Shown piece after piece: positions 7,849-16,312 of a stretch of 64,000 nucleotides of DNA (positions within the stretch are counted from its first letter, which is position 1; each line of letters starts with the position of its first letter). A program made the position numbers and the translations under genes. The notes under the pieces were generated by a model. It made no database searches. It was not told the DNA's origin and saw only the letters and a program-made list of their open reading frames with translations. This DNA comes from Thermoanaerobaculales bacterium (GTDB lineage: Bacteria; Acidobacteriota; Thermoanaerobaculia; Thermoanaerobaculales; Sulfomarinibacteraceae), in NCBI GenBank assembly GCA_035358815.1, contig DAOPQC010000008.1, forward strand, positions 62,001-126,000, written 5' to 3'.

Positions 7849-10800
7849 TTTCTCCTCCGATCATTGTTTGAATCCTGGTCTGGCTCCGGGAGTTGGCCGG
7901 CGCCTACTTGGTGGTCCGGATCGGTCCGGTTGGGACTGCCCACCCAGCGGCCTTGATCCGAGTCGTCCCTGGCCTCGTCCCACGTCTTCCCCACGACCGG
8001 CTGGACGAGGTTCTTCGTGGGGATGCCCGGTAGGACAGCGGTTGCAGCGTCGATGAGGGCGTCGTAGATGGCCTGACCGGTCGCTTTGATGCAATCGTCG
8101 TTTGCGACCACGAGCACCTCGTCGTGCACGGTAGAGACAATCCACGCGTCGAGGCTGCGGAGACGCTCTCGGAGCTTGACCAGGGCCACCTGCATGATCT
8201 CTGCTGCGGAACCCTGAATTGGCGTGTTGAGGTGGGCATTGGCCCAATACTCGCCTCGGCCGGTCCTTTGCAGGTCACGAACTCGTCCAAGGGCGGTTTC
8301 TTCGACGTACCGATCTTGCTCTCGGCCTCGAATCCCAGCGTGCCAGTGCCCAATCTCCGGGTACGCCTCGAAGAACTTCGCGCGCAACGAACTCGCCTCT
8401 GCGGGAGTCAGCTTTACGCCGTAGTTCGCACGGGCATACTCGATCAGGCCCTTCGCTTGTTGCCCGTACAGAAGACCGAAGTTGACCGCCTTTGCCTTCG
8501 TGCGTGCACCCTTCGGCAGTGGTTGGCCTTCCGGCGTATCGGTGATGATTCGCGCTGTTCGGTCGTGGAGATCGCCCCCCTGTCCGAAGGCCTCGAGCAT
8601 CGCCTGACATTTCGTGTGGACAGCGGCGACCCTGAGCTCGATCTGGCTGTAGTCGGCGCGAATCAAAGAGTAGCCCTCGGGAGCCCGAAACTGGCGCCGG
8701 ACAGAGCTGTCACGGGGGACGTTCTGCAGGTTGGGGTCGCTCGAAGAGAACCGACCGGTCGCAGCGCCGGCGATCTTGAAGGAGCCATGGACGCAGCCGG
8801 TGTCCGGGGAGTAGTGATCCCGCAAGGCGCGGGCGTGGTCGAGGCTCTTCTTCGCCCTTCTATAGTCGAGGATAGGTGCCGCGAGCCCGAGGTCCTTCCC
8901 CTTTTCCTGCATCCGCTTCAGCGTGGTTGAGTCCGTCTTGTACTGACCGCTCTTCTCTGCGCGGGGCCATCGCGTGGAATCGGGTTTGTGGGCATCAATC
9001 CACTCCGACAGCCTCGACGTGTGAGACGGCGTGATATTGGGGTCGCCGACAAGCTCGCGCAGCGAGGCGAGGGGGCTTGCGAGGGCACCCTCGGACTCTT
9101 TGACGAGCGCATTGATTCCTTCGATGTCTGCAGGAATGCCCCTCAGCTCTATTTCGGCGACAGGGAGGATGCAGGGGCGCATCGCTTCCGCGTAGACGGC
9201 AGCTTCGCCGTACCCGGGCGCGAGGCTCTGGTACAGGCGATACGTCGCAATGGCGTCTGCAGCGGCGTACTGGATCGCCTCGTTGTCAAGCTCCTGGTTC
9301 CAGTCCCACCGCTGGTAGCCCTTGTCTGCGGGGAACTGGTCGTCGAGGACGTCCGCCACGAGGTCCTTCAACCCCGAAGTCGGGAATCCGGCAGCACTCG
9401 CGAGGAGCATCGAGCAGTGGGGGAGTGTTGGGTTCAGGCCAGCGTGGAGAAAGAACTTCAGTTCGAAGGCGGCGTTGTGAGCAACCCAGGCCTTCGTCTC
9501 GAGTACGGGCCGGAGGGTCTCGATTCCTACCGCGTCGATGTCGAAGATGTAGACCTGAGCCCCGTCGAACACCTGAACGAGCCGGATACGGGAGTGGTGC
9601 GGGTTGAGTGCATTGTCGTGTTCAGGGTTGACGGCGGTCTCGATGTCTACCCCCAGGATTCCGTCGCTCGCGAGGAGGGCGTCAACCGCAGCGAGGGCTG
9701 CATCAGGATCGGCGACGACCTGACGCGGATAGTCCCATCCATTTATCTGCGGTTCCCCCCTGCCGCCCCCGGTTCCGAGCCCCTCAAGGGCTCGGGAACC
9801 GAGGGGCCCGCAGGCAGCAGGTGACACCCCTCCGGTTCCGGACTGGTTCCCGATCGGTTCCGCCTTGTTCCCGCTTGCATTGCCAGTGAACTTGGAAGAC
9901 CCACCATCCTGGGGCTCAGAGGGGGGTGTTGAACCGGTTCCCGAACCGGTTCCCTCGCTGTTCCCGATTGGTCCGGGCTTCCCATCGGAGCGACAATCAT
10001 CAGGCCCGCCTGCGACGTGGAGTCTGGACGCCTGGCCCTCACCTCTGTCGATGATCTTGCCGTGGGTGAGGAGGTAGTCGATCGCTTGCAGAACGCCCTG
10101 CTTCCTGCCACCGCATCCGCGCACGACGTCGCTCTTCGATGACCCGGGGTTCTTTCGGATGAACGCAAGGACAGTCTCTCTGGGGTTGATGGGTTCGCCG
10201 TCCAGTGGGCGCAGCCCCTCAGCTGCCTTGATGAGGGAGAAGTTTGGTACGCTGAATCTCCCAACCACCTTGAAGTGCCGGACGTTCTCTCGGGCGGGCT
10301 TCCCGTTCATGGCCTTGTCGATGGTCATGTGGACGATGTGATCGACTGCCGCCCCAATAGCAGTCGAGTCGCGGTAGCCGGAGTCATCCTTGGTCGCGTG
10401 ATGATTGAGGACAATTGCGACGCCGGTGTCGTGCGAAAGGTCTGCAAGATCATTGACAACTTTGGCAATTTGATCCGCTGCTGACCACTTAATGGGCTCA
10501 CCTTCAGCCGCCTGCGGTCCCCACTTCACCAGGGTGTCGATGATGACCAGCTTAGGATGGTGTAATTCAATGAACACTCGGAGGGCAGCGACGCCATTCG
10601 GGATGTAGCGACGCGTCGTGTGGAGGTCCCTCGTTCTCGGGTCATCTGGGTCGCTCGGGAAACCCATTTCTGAGAGCTCTTGCACGAGATCCTCTTCAGC
10701 CTCTTCAAGCCCAACCCAGAGAACGGGCCCCTTCGCCACCGGCTCACCCGCGAACTCTCCCGTGATGACGAGCCCAAGAACCATGAATCGGCAAACGGTC

Positions 10801-11999
10801 GACTTCCCAGTCTTTTCGCGTGACGAAAACAGCGTGAGGCGACCCTTGTACGCGAATCCGGGAATGACCGCTTCTCGTAGATTGCCGTTACCAACCTCGT
10901 TGAGAAGCTCGCCGTATGTGAGTACCCACTTGTCGTCGGTGTGCTGCTCGGCGGCGCCCTTGGGGGTGTCGGTGCCGATCATTACTGGGGAGCTGGCAAA
11001 GTCCCTGTTGATCCCGAATGCGCACGAGTCGCAGAAGTCGGCTGCCGGTTTGCCGCTTGCCAGTGTTTCCTGCCTGAAGGACCTGCAGGTTCTCGGCTTC
11101 ATGTTGCTTCGTGCTTCCGCGATGGCGCCTTCAACTTCCGTCTCGTCGAAGTTCGAGTACCCCCGACTAAACTCCATGGCTACGTTCTCGCCGTCCTCAC
11201 AGCAGACGAGGTTAGTCAGTGCGCCCAGCCAGATGTCGCGGTTGGCATCATCTGGGTTGTCGTTGAGGTGCTTCAGGAGGGCACACCCAGCGAAGACCTT
11301 GCTGGCGTTCGCCGGCGGAAACTCTGGCGTCGCTGAGGTCGGCGACTTCTCTGTGATTCGCGGAATGTGGTCCAGAAGCCACTGTGGGGCCAGTGGGATT
11401 GAACCGTTCAACAGAGGACACGGACCGACGTAAGGTTGACCGCTTGTGTGGGTACTCGGGGCTACCACGATTGTCGAACGATGAGCTTTAACCTCTACGT
11501 CTTGGAGTCCGCCAAGTCTACCGGATCGGAGGCGGAGTTCTGGCGGAACCGCGAGGTAGATATGTTCGCCACCAGACCCCGACTCGACCGTGGCATTCCG
11601 AGGTATTGGACCGAACTTCGCTTCCAGCTTGGCAAGCTGGAGACGCCCGTCCCTTGACTCACCTTCCTCTGCGACGTGCTTCACGTCGACATCGAGGACG
11701 ATGAAGCCCTCTCCCGTAATGACAGCGATGTTGAGTTCGGTGGGCGGTGCGGCGATGTACGCCCCGTTGGACTTCGAGGGACACGACCATTCGCCCGCTA
11801 GGAACCTCTCGACGTCCTCGGCGGTTCGCAGTGGGGAGTTGAAGTAGTTGGAAATCGCTGGGTGCTTCCCGCACTTGTGGGCGGAGTTGGTGTTTCCACA
11901 AGCACACTTTCCGGGCTCAAAGACACCGTGGAGGGGGACGACCGCGTGTCCGGCGTTGATGAGCTGAAGAGAAGTGCTGCGAAAGGTCGTTTTATCCAT
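7845..11999 (-). CDS. Primase-polymerase / RecA-like ATPase / family A DNA polymerase fusion
   Basis: One uninterrupted frame of 1384 residues carries a whole replication apparatus. Residues 1-215: archaeo-eukaryotic PrimPol domain with D103-x-D105, the SGSGGEH motif ending in H146, and D167. Residues 235-330: primase C-terminal region with a Cys cluster. Residues 360-600: RecA/RepA-like ATPase with Walker A SREKTGKST (393-401), Walker B IID488, and NHH at 532-534. Residues 604-660: winged helix. Residues 665-752: Gly/Ser/Pro linker. Residues 755-930: 3'-5' exonuclease (D785, E787; N842-F845-E846; Y911/D915). Residues 1040-1335: PolA with motif A DYSQIELR (D1116), motif B R1166/K1170/F1174/Y1178 and motif C H1292-D1293-E1294. 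All catalytic residues are present. Inference: primes, unwinds or loads, copies and proofreads the element. A comparable layout is the Plasmodium apicoplast PREX protein, which uses a TOPRIM primase instead. Confidence 0.93.
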   Translation of the reverse strand: MDKTTFRSTSLQLINAGHAVVPLHGVFEPGKCACGNTNSAHKCGKHPAISNYFNSPLRTAEDVERFLAGEWSCPSKSNGAYIAAPPTELNIAVITGEGFIVLDVDVKHVAEEGESRDGRLQLAKLEAKFGPIPRNATVESGSGGEHIYLAVPPELRLRSGRLGGLQDVEVKAHRSTIVVAPSTHTSGQPYVGPCPLLNGSIPLAPQWLLDHIPRITEKSPTSATPEFPPANASKVFAGCALLKHLNDNPDDANRDIWLGALTNLVCCEDGENVAMEFSRGYSNFDETEVEGAIAEARSNMKPRTCRSFRQETLASGKPAADFCDSCAFGINRDFASSPVMIGTDTPKGAAEQHTDDKWVLTYGELLNEVGNGNLREAVIPGFAYKGRLTLFSSREKTGKSTVCRFMVLGLVITGEFAGEPVAKGPVLWVGLEEAEEDLVQELSEMGFPSDPDDPRTRDLHTTRRYIPNGVAALRVFIELHHPKLVIIDTLVKWGPQAAEGEPIKWSAADQIAKVVNDLADLSHDTGVAIVLNHHATKDDSGYRDSTAIGAAVDHIVHMTIDKAMNGKPARENVRHFKVVGRFSVPNFSLIKAAEGLRPLDGEPINPRETVLAFIRKNPGSSKSDVVRGCGGRKQGVLQAIDYLLTHGKIIDRGEGQASRLHVAGGPDDCRSDGKPGPIGNSEGTGSGTGSTPPSEPQDGGSSKFTGNASGNKAEPIGNQSGTGGVSPAACGPLGSRALEGLGTGGGRGEPQINGWDYPRQVVADPDAALAAVDALLASDGILGVDIETAVNPEHDNALNPHHSRIRLVQVFDGAQVYIFDIDAVGIETLRPVLETKAWVAHNAAFELKFFLHAGLNPTLPHCSMLLASAAGFPTSGLKDLVADVLDDQFPADKGYQRWDWNQELDNEAIQYAAADAIATYRLYQSLAPGYGEAAVYAEAMRPCILPVAEIELRGIPADIEGINALVKESEGALASPLASLRELVGDPNITPSHTSRLSEWIDAHKPDSTRWPRAEKSGQYKTDSTTLKRMQEKGKDLGLAAPILDYRRAKKSLDHARALRDHYSPDTGCVHGSFKIAGAATGRFSSSDPNLQNVPRDSSVRRQFRAPEGYSLIRADYSQIELRVAAVHTKCQAMLEAFGQGGDLHDRTARIITDTPEGQPLPKGARTKAKAVNFGLLYGQQAKGLIEYARANYGVKLTPAEASSLRAKFFEAYPEIGHWHAGIRGREQDRYVEETALGRVRDLQRTGRGEYWANAHLNTPIQGSAAEIMQVALVKLRERLRSLDAWIVSTVHDEVLVVANDDCIKATGQAIYDALIDAATAVLPGIPTKNLVQPVVGKTWDEARDDSDQGRWVGSPNRTDPDHQVGAGQLPEPDQDSNNDRRRN
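9760..9995 (-). repeat. GGTTCC-rich low-complexity linker sequence
   Basis: This stretch encodes residues ~665-750 of the replication fusion. GGTTCC/GGAACC units recur many times, giving repeated GNxxGTGSGT and EPIGN peptides. It marks the junction between the primase-helicase half and the exonuclease-polymerase half and could reflect how the two were joined or how the linker lengthened. Confidence 0.6.
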
Positions 12000-12032
12000 G
12001 ACGACCCCCCCACAGCCAGGAGGTGTTTCGTC

Positions 12033-12320
12033 TCATCGATCACCTCCATCGTCGCCGCCAGTGGAGGTGTTCTCTTCAATCCACGCGAGGAAGTCGTCAA
12101 AACGCACTCGGATCTGGTTTTGTACCCGGAAGTGCCGTGGTCCGTGACCGTCAGCGATCCAACCGTAGAGGGTCGTGCGCGAGATCTGGAGCAGTTTCGA
12201 GATCTCATCAACAGTGAGCATCGCATCCAGCGGCGTTTCGCTGACACCCACAAGGCCGAGAAATGCCTCGAAGGTCAGGGGCTCGGGGGCCCTTGTGACC
12301 TCGGTGATCAGGAGCGTCAC
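12033..12320 (-). CDS. Helix-turn-helix (excisionase-type) protein
   Basis: A 95-residue protein from GTG 12320, overlapping the stop of the upstream HTH gene (GTGA). Residues ~38-88 are a MerR/excisionase-like winged HTH: MLTVDEISKLLQISRTTLYG, then HGPRHFRVQNQIRVRFDDFLAW. Such proteins direct excision or repress element promoters. It lies 33 bp ahead of the replication fusion and is probably in the same transcript. Confidence 0.75.
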   Translation of the reverse strand: MTLLITEVTRAPEPLTFEAFLGLVGVSETPLDAMLTVDEISKLLQISRTTLYGWIADGHGPRHFRVQNQIRVRFDDFLAWIEENTSTGGDDGGDR

Positions 12321-12547
12321 GGGCCACCCTCCTCGAGCCACGCGAGATACTCGGCCGGTGAGAAGCGGATCACCGAGCCGACTTTGAACGCACGCGGGCC
12401 GCGACCCCGGTGCACCCACGACCGGACGGTGGACTCTTTGACGTTTTGAGCGTTGGCGACGTCCCGCGGCGTCATGAATGGGGCACGCAGGAACCAGCCT
12501 TCTGGTAGGTCGGGCTCGCTCTGGACTCTGATGAATCGGATGGCCAT
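12317..12547 (-). CDS. Small helix-turn-helix protein
   Basis: A 76-residue protein from ATG 12547 with GGGAGG placed upstream; an in-frame ATG at 12589 lacks a ribosome site. Residues ~25-70 form a second excisionase-like HTH (FMTPRDVANAQNVKESTVRS, then GPRAFKVGSVIRFSPAEYLAW). It resembles the next gene and may be its tandem paralogue. It is the first gene of the replication operon, and a cluster of ACTTCT half-sites lies just upstream, suggesting autoregulation. Confidence 0.75.
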   Translation of the reverse strand: MAIRFIRVQSEPDLPEGWFLRAPFMTPRDVANAQNVKESTVRSWVHRGRGPRAFKVGSVIRFSPAEYLAWLEEGGP

Positions 12548-12573
12548 ATCTATTCCTCCCAGATAAATATGGT

Positions 12574-12620
12574 CGAAGTAGACCAACACTTCTCAGAAGT
12601 ATTGGAGACCTCTAACTTCT
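12574..12620. promoter_or_regulatory. Candidate operator: four ACTTCT/AGAAGT half-sites
   Basis: A perfect dyad of ACTTCT, one base, and AGAAGT spans 12588-12600. Further half-sites lie at 12574-12579 (CGAAGT, one mismatch) and 12615-12620 (ACTTCT). They sit immediately upstream of the HTH pair. An AT-rich TATTTAT that could serve as a -10 box lies near 12560. The assignment is by position and symmetry only. Confidence 0.45.
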
Positions 12621-12795
12621 ATTCTGTGAATTACTTGCGTTGAAACTTGGCGGGTAGGCGCACTGGGTGGCTGTCCACGCGGTGAGGCGATGGGAGCGTT
12701 CTCGACAGTAGCGTGAAAAAGCTAAGCCTCGAACGCCCCCAGGGGACGACGAGCCTCGCGGCCGCAACAGATAGACATGTCGTTACCAGGACGAG

Positions 12796-13518
12796 TCAAT
12801 CCGCCTGCCGTGCCCAGATTTCCGTGATCTGCTGCATTGAGATCCTGTTGTAGATGGTGGAAGGGCTGAGGCCATCGATTTCGTTGGATACCCCATTTGC
12901 CACCATCGTCTTCTTGGGTGGAACCCGAGGATCAAAGTTGCCGACCTTCTTCCATCTCTGGGCGATGTCCGCGAGTACCTCCTCGAGCGCTTCCCACATG
13001 CGCTCGTCACGATCCTCTGCATTCTCGCGATGGGTTTGTGCAACTTGATCGACGCGGTGATCTTCCTTCGTCAGGACGGGCGAGATCCCGGGGTACTGTT
13101 GGATGAGGGTATTAAGCGAGCTGTTAATCACCGCGACCGTAGCATTCCAAGCGGCTAGCAGCCCGGCGACGAAGCTCGGGAGGCCATCGGGTTGATGCTC
13201 CGAGATCGCGTCGGCAATCGTTCGGATCGCCGCAGCGGCTTCCTCAAGACCCGCCACAGCAACCCCTGTCGCATCCTGATCGGTCCCCCGTCTTCCTTTG
13301 ACGCTCGGACGGCGTCCTTTGCTGAGTGTCTTTATCTTCGCGGGAGGGAGTAATAGGAGTTCCGCAGCGCCCTCGAGCGCGTCAGAGAACTGAGAGATGT
13401 CGACTTGTGCGTTTCCTCCATCAAGTTCTTCCTTGATGTTCAATATGACCTGACCGACCATTCGGTGCATCAGAAGAAGACGTAACCCCTCGACCTTGTA
13501 GTCTTCGGCCCGTTTCAT
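12796..13518 (-). CDS. Hypothetical element protein, 240 aa
   Basis: A 240-residue soluble protein whose ATG overlaps the integrase stop (ATGA), so it is co-translated with the integrase. It is mostly helical, with a basic patch (SKGRRPSVKGRR, residues ~66-77), an Ala-rich middle and a long charged helix (~155-195). The C-terminal part (SPSTIYNRISMQQITEIW) could be a small HTH. No family is recognised. It may be a directionality or DNA-binding partner of the integrase. Confidence 0.6.
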   Translation of the reverse strand: MKRAEDYKVEGLRLLLMHRMVGQVILNIKEELDGGNAQVDISQFSDALEGAAELLLLPPAKIKTLSKGRRPSVKGRRGTDQDATGVAVAGLEEAAAAIRTIADAISEHQPDGLPSFVAGLLAAWNATVAVINSSLNTLIQQYPGISPVLTKEDHRVDQVAQTHRENAEDRDERMWEALEEVLADIAQRWKKVGNFDPRVPPKKTMVANGVSNEIDGLSPSTIYNRISMQQITEIWARQAD

Positions 13519-14759
13519 GACGCAACACCTGCAGAAGAGGGGTGAGCAACGACTTTTGCGAGCTTCCTTTTCCCTAGCAACAGATCCACGGCCCGCTGAA
13601 GCCCATCGCGTCTTCTGTCGATTGATACTTGTGCGTACACCGACGTGATACCGAGGTTGTTTGGTGAATGTCCGAGGGTGGCCTGCACGACCGCGAAGTC
13701 GACGCCAGCATCAAGGCCAGCCTGCGCGACGGTTCGCCGGAGGTCATGAGGGTTGGCCTTCTCGATTTTGGCTGTTTTCCAGGCCTTCTGCCACGCTTTG
13801 CGGAAGCCCTGACGGTGGCTTGGGCTCGAGGTCGAGCGGAACACGAAGGTTTCGTCCCTTTTCTTGTCTTCGGATCTGCGCTTGAGGACTTCGATCGCCT
13901 CCGGAATGAGGGGGACCACATGTTCGCGGCGCGTCTTGAATCGTGAAGCTGGGATGGTCCAACGAGGGGAGGGTCCCGAAAGCACAACCTCGGACCATCG
14001 CATTCCGAGGACGTCACCCTTCCTCGCGGCTGTCGTGAGGAGGAGCACGATGATGTCGCGGGTGTCGCCATCCGGGGCTGCTTCGATCAGGGCTTGCACT
14101 TCATCCGGCTGCAAGCACCGGGTGCGCGGAGTCTCCTTTCTTGCGCTGGTCTTCGCGACGGGGTTGCTCTCGACCAGCCCTCGTTCGATTGCCCAGGTGA
14201 ACAGCTTGGAGAGCGCTGCACGGGTGCGATTCGCTGCCACGGGCCCTCCTACCGTTCGCTTTTCCTCCTCGACCTTACGCGATCGCGCGGCCTTCGCGAG
14301 AAGCGAGGCCACCTCGGGGCCGGTCACGTCCTCGATCTTCCTGTCACCAATGACCGGTCGGACGTGTCGCTCGAAGAGGTACTTGTTCTCGACTACGGAC
14401 CTTTCGGACCATGTCGTGTCGGCCAGGAACGTATCCCAAGCGCTGCCGACCGTCATGGCCTCAGGATCGCCACGGAGGGCGATCCTCGGATCCTTGCCCG
14501 TTCGCAGTGCCTGGTTGCATCTGTCGGCAAGGTCTCGAGCGTCGTCAAACTCAATCTCGTCGAGATCACAGAGCTTCAGGCGATGGCTTCGGCCGTCAGG
14601 GCCCTTTCGTTGCCAGTAAAGTGACCGGTGACCCTGATCGGTTACTTCCACGTGGAAGCCCGGCGTAGTTGAGCACCACAGGCGGGTTCGTTTCTTGCCG
14701 GCTTTGGGTTTCAGCCTGCGTGCGGCAGTGACTTTGAGGGGCCGTTTGGATTGAGCCAC
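13515..14759 (-). CDS. int: Tyrosine recombinase (integrase)
   Basis: A 414-residue site-specific recombinase that inserts and excises the element. The start is GTG 14759, five bases after AGGAGG; an in-frame ATG at 14789 is not supported. An N-terminal arm-binding domain (DUF4102-like) is followed by a core-binding helical domain and the catalytic domain. The catalytic residues are visible: Arg in TTAARKGDVLG, HDLR in NPHDLRRT, His in LGHSPN and Tyr in SVYAQVS. It sits 155 bp from the tRNA-Pro attachment fragment, as expected for tRNA-targeting integrases, and its stop overlaps the next gene. Confidence 0.93.
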   Translation of the reverse strand: MAQSKRPLKVTAARRLKPKAGKKRTRLWCSTTPGFHVEVTDQGHRSLYWQRKGPDGRSHRLKLCDLDEIEFDDARDLADRCNQALRTGKDPRIALRGDPEAMTVGSAWDTFLADTTWSERSVVENKYLFERHVRPVIGDRKIEDVTGPEVASLLAKAARSRKVEEEKRTVGGPVAANRTRAALSKLFTWAIERGLVESNPVAKTSARKETPRTRCLQPDEVQALIEAAPDGDTRDIIVLLLTTAARKGDVLGMRWSEVVLSGPSPRWTIPASRFKTRREHVVPLIPEAIEVLKRRSEDKKRDETFVFRSTSSPSHRQGFRKAWQKAWKTAKIEKANPHDLRRTVAQAGLDAGVDFAVVQATLGHSPNNLGITSVYAQVSIDRRRDGLQRAVDLLLGKRKLAKVVAHPSSAGVAS

Positions 14760-14782
14760 GGGGACCTCCTGATTGGCAGTTC

Positions 14783-14801
14783 GGAACACCCTGGGAACAC
14801 C
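14783..14801. repeat. Direct repeat GGAACACC x2
   Basis: Two copies of GGAACACC separated by three bases lie between the integrase start and the attachment fragment. They are candidate integrase arm-type or Xis sites by position; nothing more can be shown. Confidence 0.35.
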
Positions 14802-14913
14802 TACGATTCACGAATTCTGCGTTTCAGACCAAGATGAGTTTACCCCAGTGATGGCGTAAGTGCAACAAAGAATAGTGATATCAGATCAGTTCGTAGTCGC
14901 AGAAGAATGAGGA

Positions 14914-14966
14914 GCACCTGAATGGGGTTCAGGGGGTCCGGAGTTCAAATCTCCGCGTCCCGACCA
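14914..14966 (+). tRNA. tRNA-Pro(GGG) 3' fragment: attachment site attR
   Basis: The anticodon stem CCTGA/TCAGG encloses ATGGGGT (anticodon GGG), followed by variable loop GGGTC, T-arm CGGAG-TTCAAAT-CTCCG, acceptor strand CGTCCCG, discriminator A and encoded CCA. Upstream of about 14914 there is no matching acceptor strand (CGGGACG) and no D-stem, so this is not a full gene. Tyrosine integrases often use the anticodon-to-CCA half of a tRNA as attachment core. The restored full tRNA should lie at the other end of the island, to the left. None was found in the window. Confidence 0.85.
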
Positions 14967-14980
14967 AATTCGACCGTGAT

Positions 14981-15010
14981 CGCCGCCCCGCACGGGGCGG
15001 CGTTGTTGTC
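14981..15010 (+). terminator. Rho-independent terminator of the tRNA-Pro locus
   Basis: CGCCGCCCC pairs perfectly with GGGGCGGCG over loop GCAC, followed by TTGTTGTC. It begins 15 bp after the tRNA CCA end and is chromosomal sequence retained downstream of attR. Confidence 0.75.
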
Positions 15011-15245
15011 TGCAGCCGCCGCCGCCCTCGCTGGCGCTCGGGCTCGCGAGCTCTCGGCCGGCACGGCGCGATCGCGAACGCTCGCGCCGCACCCGCCTCG
15101 AGCTCGCGCCGGCGTCGCCGGTGGTGGCGGTTGTGCGTCAGTCGGCATTGAACTCCGGATTCTGAGGGTGGGGGTTGCGGCCACCGCTGCGCTGCGCTTC
15201 GCAGTGGCCGCGACGCACCCGGACCAGCGAGTGCCGGCGGCGCCG

Positions 15246-16217
15246 TCACACCTCGATGACGACCTTGCCGCGGGCGCGGCCCTCGGCCAGGTAGCGGACC
15301 GCGTCGGCCGCGGCGGAGAGCGGGAAGACCTGGTCGATCACCGGCCTGACCTTTCCGGCCTCGATGAGCTCGGCCAGGAGCCGGAGGTCCTCCGCGCGGC
15401 ACCGCGCGATGAACATCCGCAGGGTGTGGCGCACGAACGCCGACAGCAGCACGGCCCGGAGCTGGCGGTCGATGCCGCCGATCCAGCGGTCGCCCCCCTC
15501 GGCCCCGACGATGACCAGCGTGCCCCGGTCTGCGAGGACGCGCCGGAGCTGGGAGAGCGGGCGAGCACCGGCCGTGTCGAGGATGAGGTCGTAGCGGTGA
15601 CGAGCCTGGGTGAGGTCGTCGTGCGTGGAATCGACGACGTGGTCGGCGCCGATCGACCTGACGAGGTCCACCTTCGGCGCGCTGCAGGCCCCGGTGACCT
15701 CCGCTCCGAACGCCTTGGCGAGCTGCACCGCGAAGGTCCCCACGCCTCCCCCCGCGCCCGTGACCAGCACCCCTTGCCCGGCCTCGACCCGGCCATGGTC
15801 GCGCAGCCCCTGAAGGGCGGTGAGGCCGGATACGGGCACCGCCGCCGCCTGGACGAAGGTGAGGTTCGCGGGCTTCGGGCCGAGATTCCGCTCTCGAGCG
15901 CACGCGTGCTCGGCAAACGAGCCGTCGCACATGCCGAACACCGGGTCGCCCGGCCGGAACCGAGTCACGTTGCCACCGACCGCCTCGACGGTCCCCGCGA
16001 CGTCGTAGCCGCGGACGCGGGTCCTGGGCGCGCGCAGCCCGTAGCCCATGATCCGAACCACGTACGGCAGGCCGGTCATGAGGTGCCAGACTCCTGGATC
16101 CACGCCGGCTGCGCGAACGCGGATCAGAACGTCACGCTCGCCGACGGGAGGCATGGCGACGTCGGTGAGCCGCAGGACGTCAGCTGAGCCGTACCGGTCC
16201 TGTGTGATCGCCTTCAT
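15246..16217 (-). CDS. Zinc-independent NAD(P)H:quinone oxidoreductase (MDR family)
   Basis: A 323-residue cytosolic oxidoreductase of the medium-chain dehydrogenase/reductase superfamily. The N-terminal GroES-like half includes VRGYDVAGTVEAVG and a GDPVFG motif. The Rossmann half has VLVTGAGGGVGTFAVQLAKA for NADP(H) binding, then ARGKVVIEV at the end. The zinc-binding Cys/His set of alcohol dehydrogenases is absent, so quinone or enone reduction is more likely. ATG 16217 follows a GGGGGTG stretch; the longer frame to 16289 reads through apparently non-coding sequence. Divergent from the DUF1579 gene. Confidence 0.88.
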   Translation of the reverse strand: MKAITQDRYGSADVLRLTDVAMPPVGERDVLIRVRAAGVDPGVWHLMTGLPYVVRIMGYGLRAPRTRVRGYDVAGTVEAVGGNVTRFRPGDPVFGMCDGSFAEHACARERNLGPKPANLTFVQAAAVPVSGLTALQGLRDHGRVEAGQGVLVTGAGGGVGTFAVQLAKAFGAEVTGACSAPKVDLVRSIGADHVVDSTHDDLTQARHRYDLILDTAGARPLSQLRRVLADRGTLVIVGAEGGDRWIGGIDRQLRAVLLSAFVRHTLRMFIARCRAEDLRLLAELIEAGKVRPVIDQVFPLSAAADAVRYLAEGRARGKVVIEV

Positions 16218-16312
16218 GGGGCACCCCCGACAGCGAGCCGGCACTGGACAGAGGTGCCGTCCGGCTTCGCAGTGTGCTAATCTTGCCACAGAGTCTCAGT
16301 TAGGAGGAGCCC

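Noticed and set aside
14880..14966. Complete tRNA-Pro gene
   Set aside because: The 5' acceptor strand and D-stem cannot be formed from the upstream sequence.
14886..15092. Short minus-strand frame containing RGDLNSGPPEP
   Set aside because: This peptide comes from reading the tRNA-Pro fragment on the wrong strand, a known annotation artefact.
15177..15211. GCGGCCAC/GTGGCCGC hairpin as terminator of the oxidoreductase gene
   Set aside because: The stem is good but no T-run follows on the minus strand; left unassigned.
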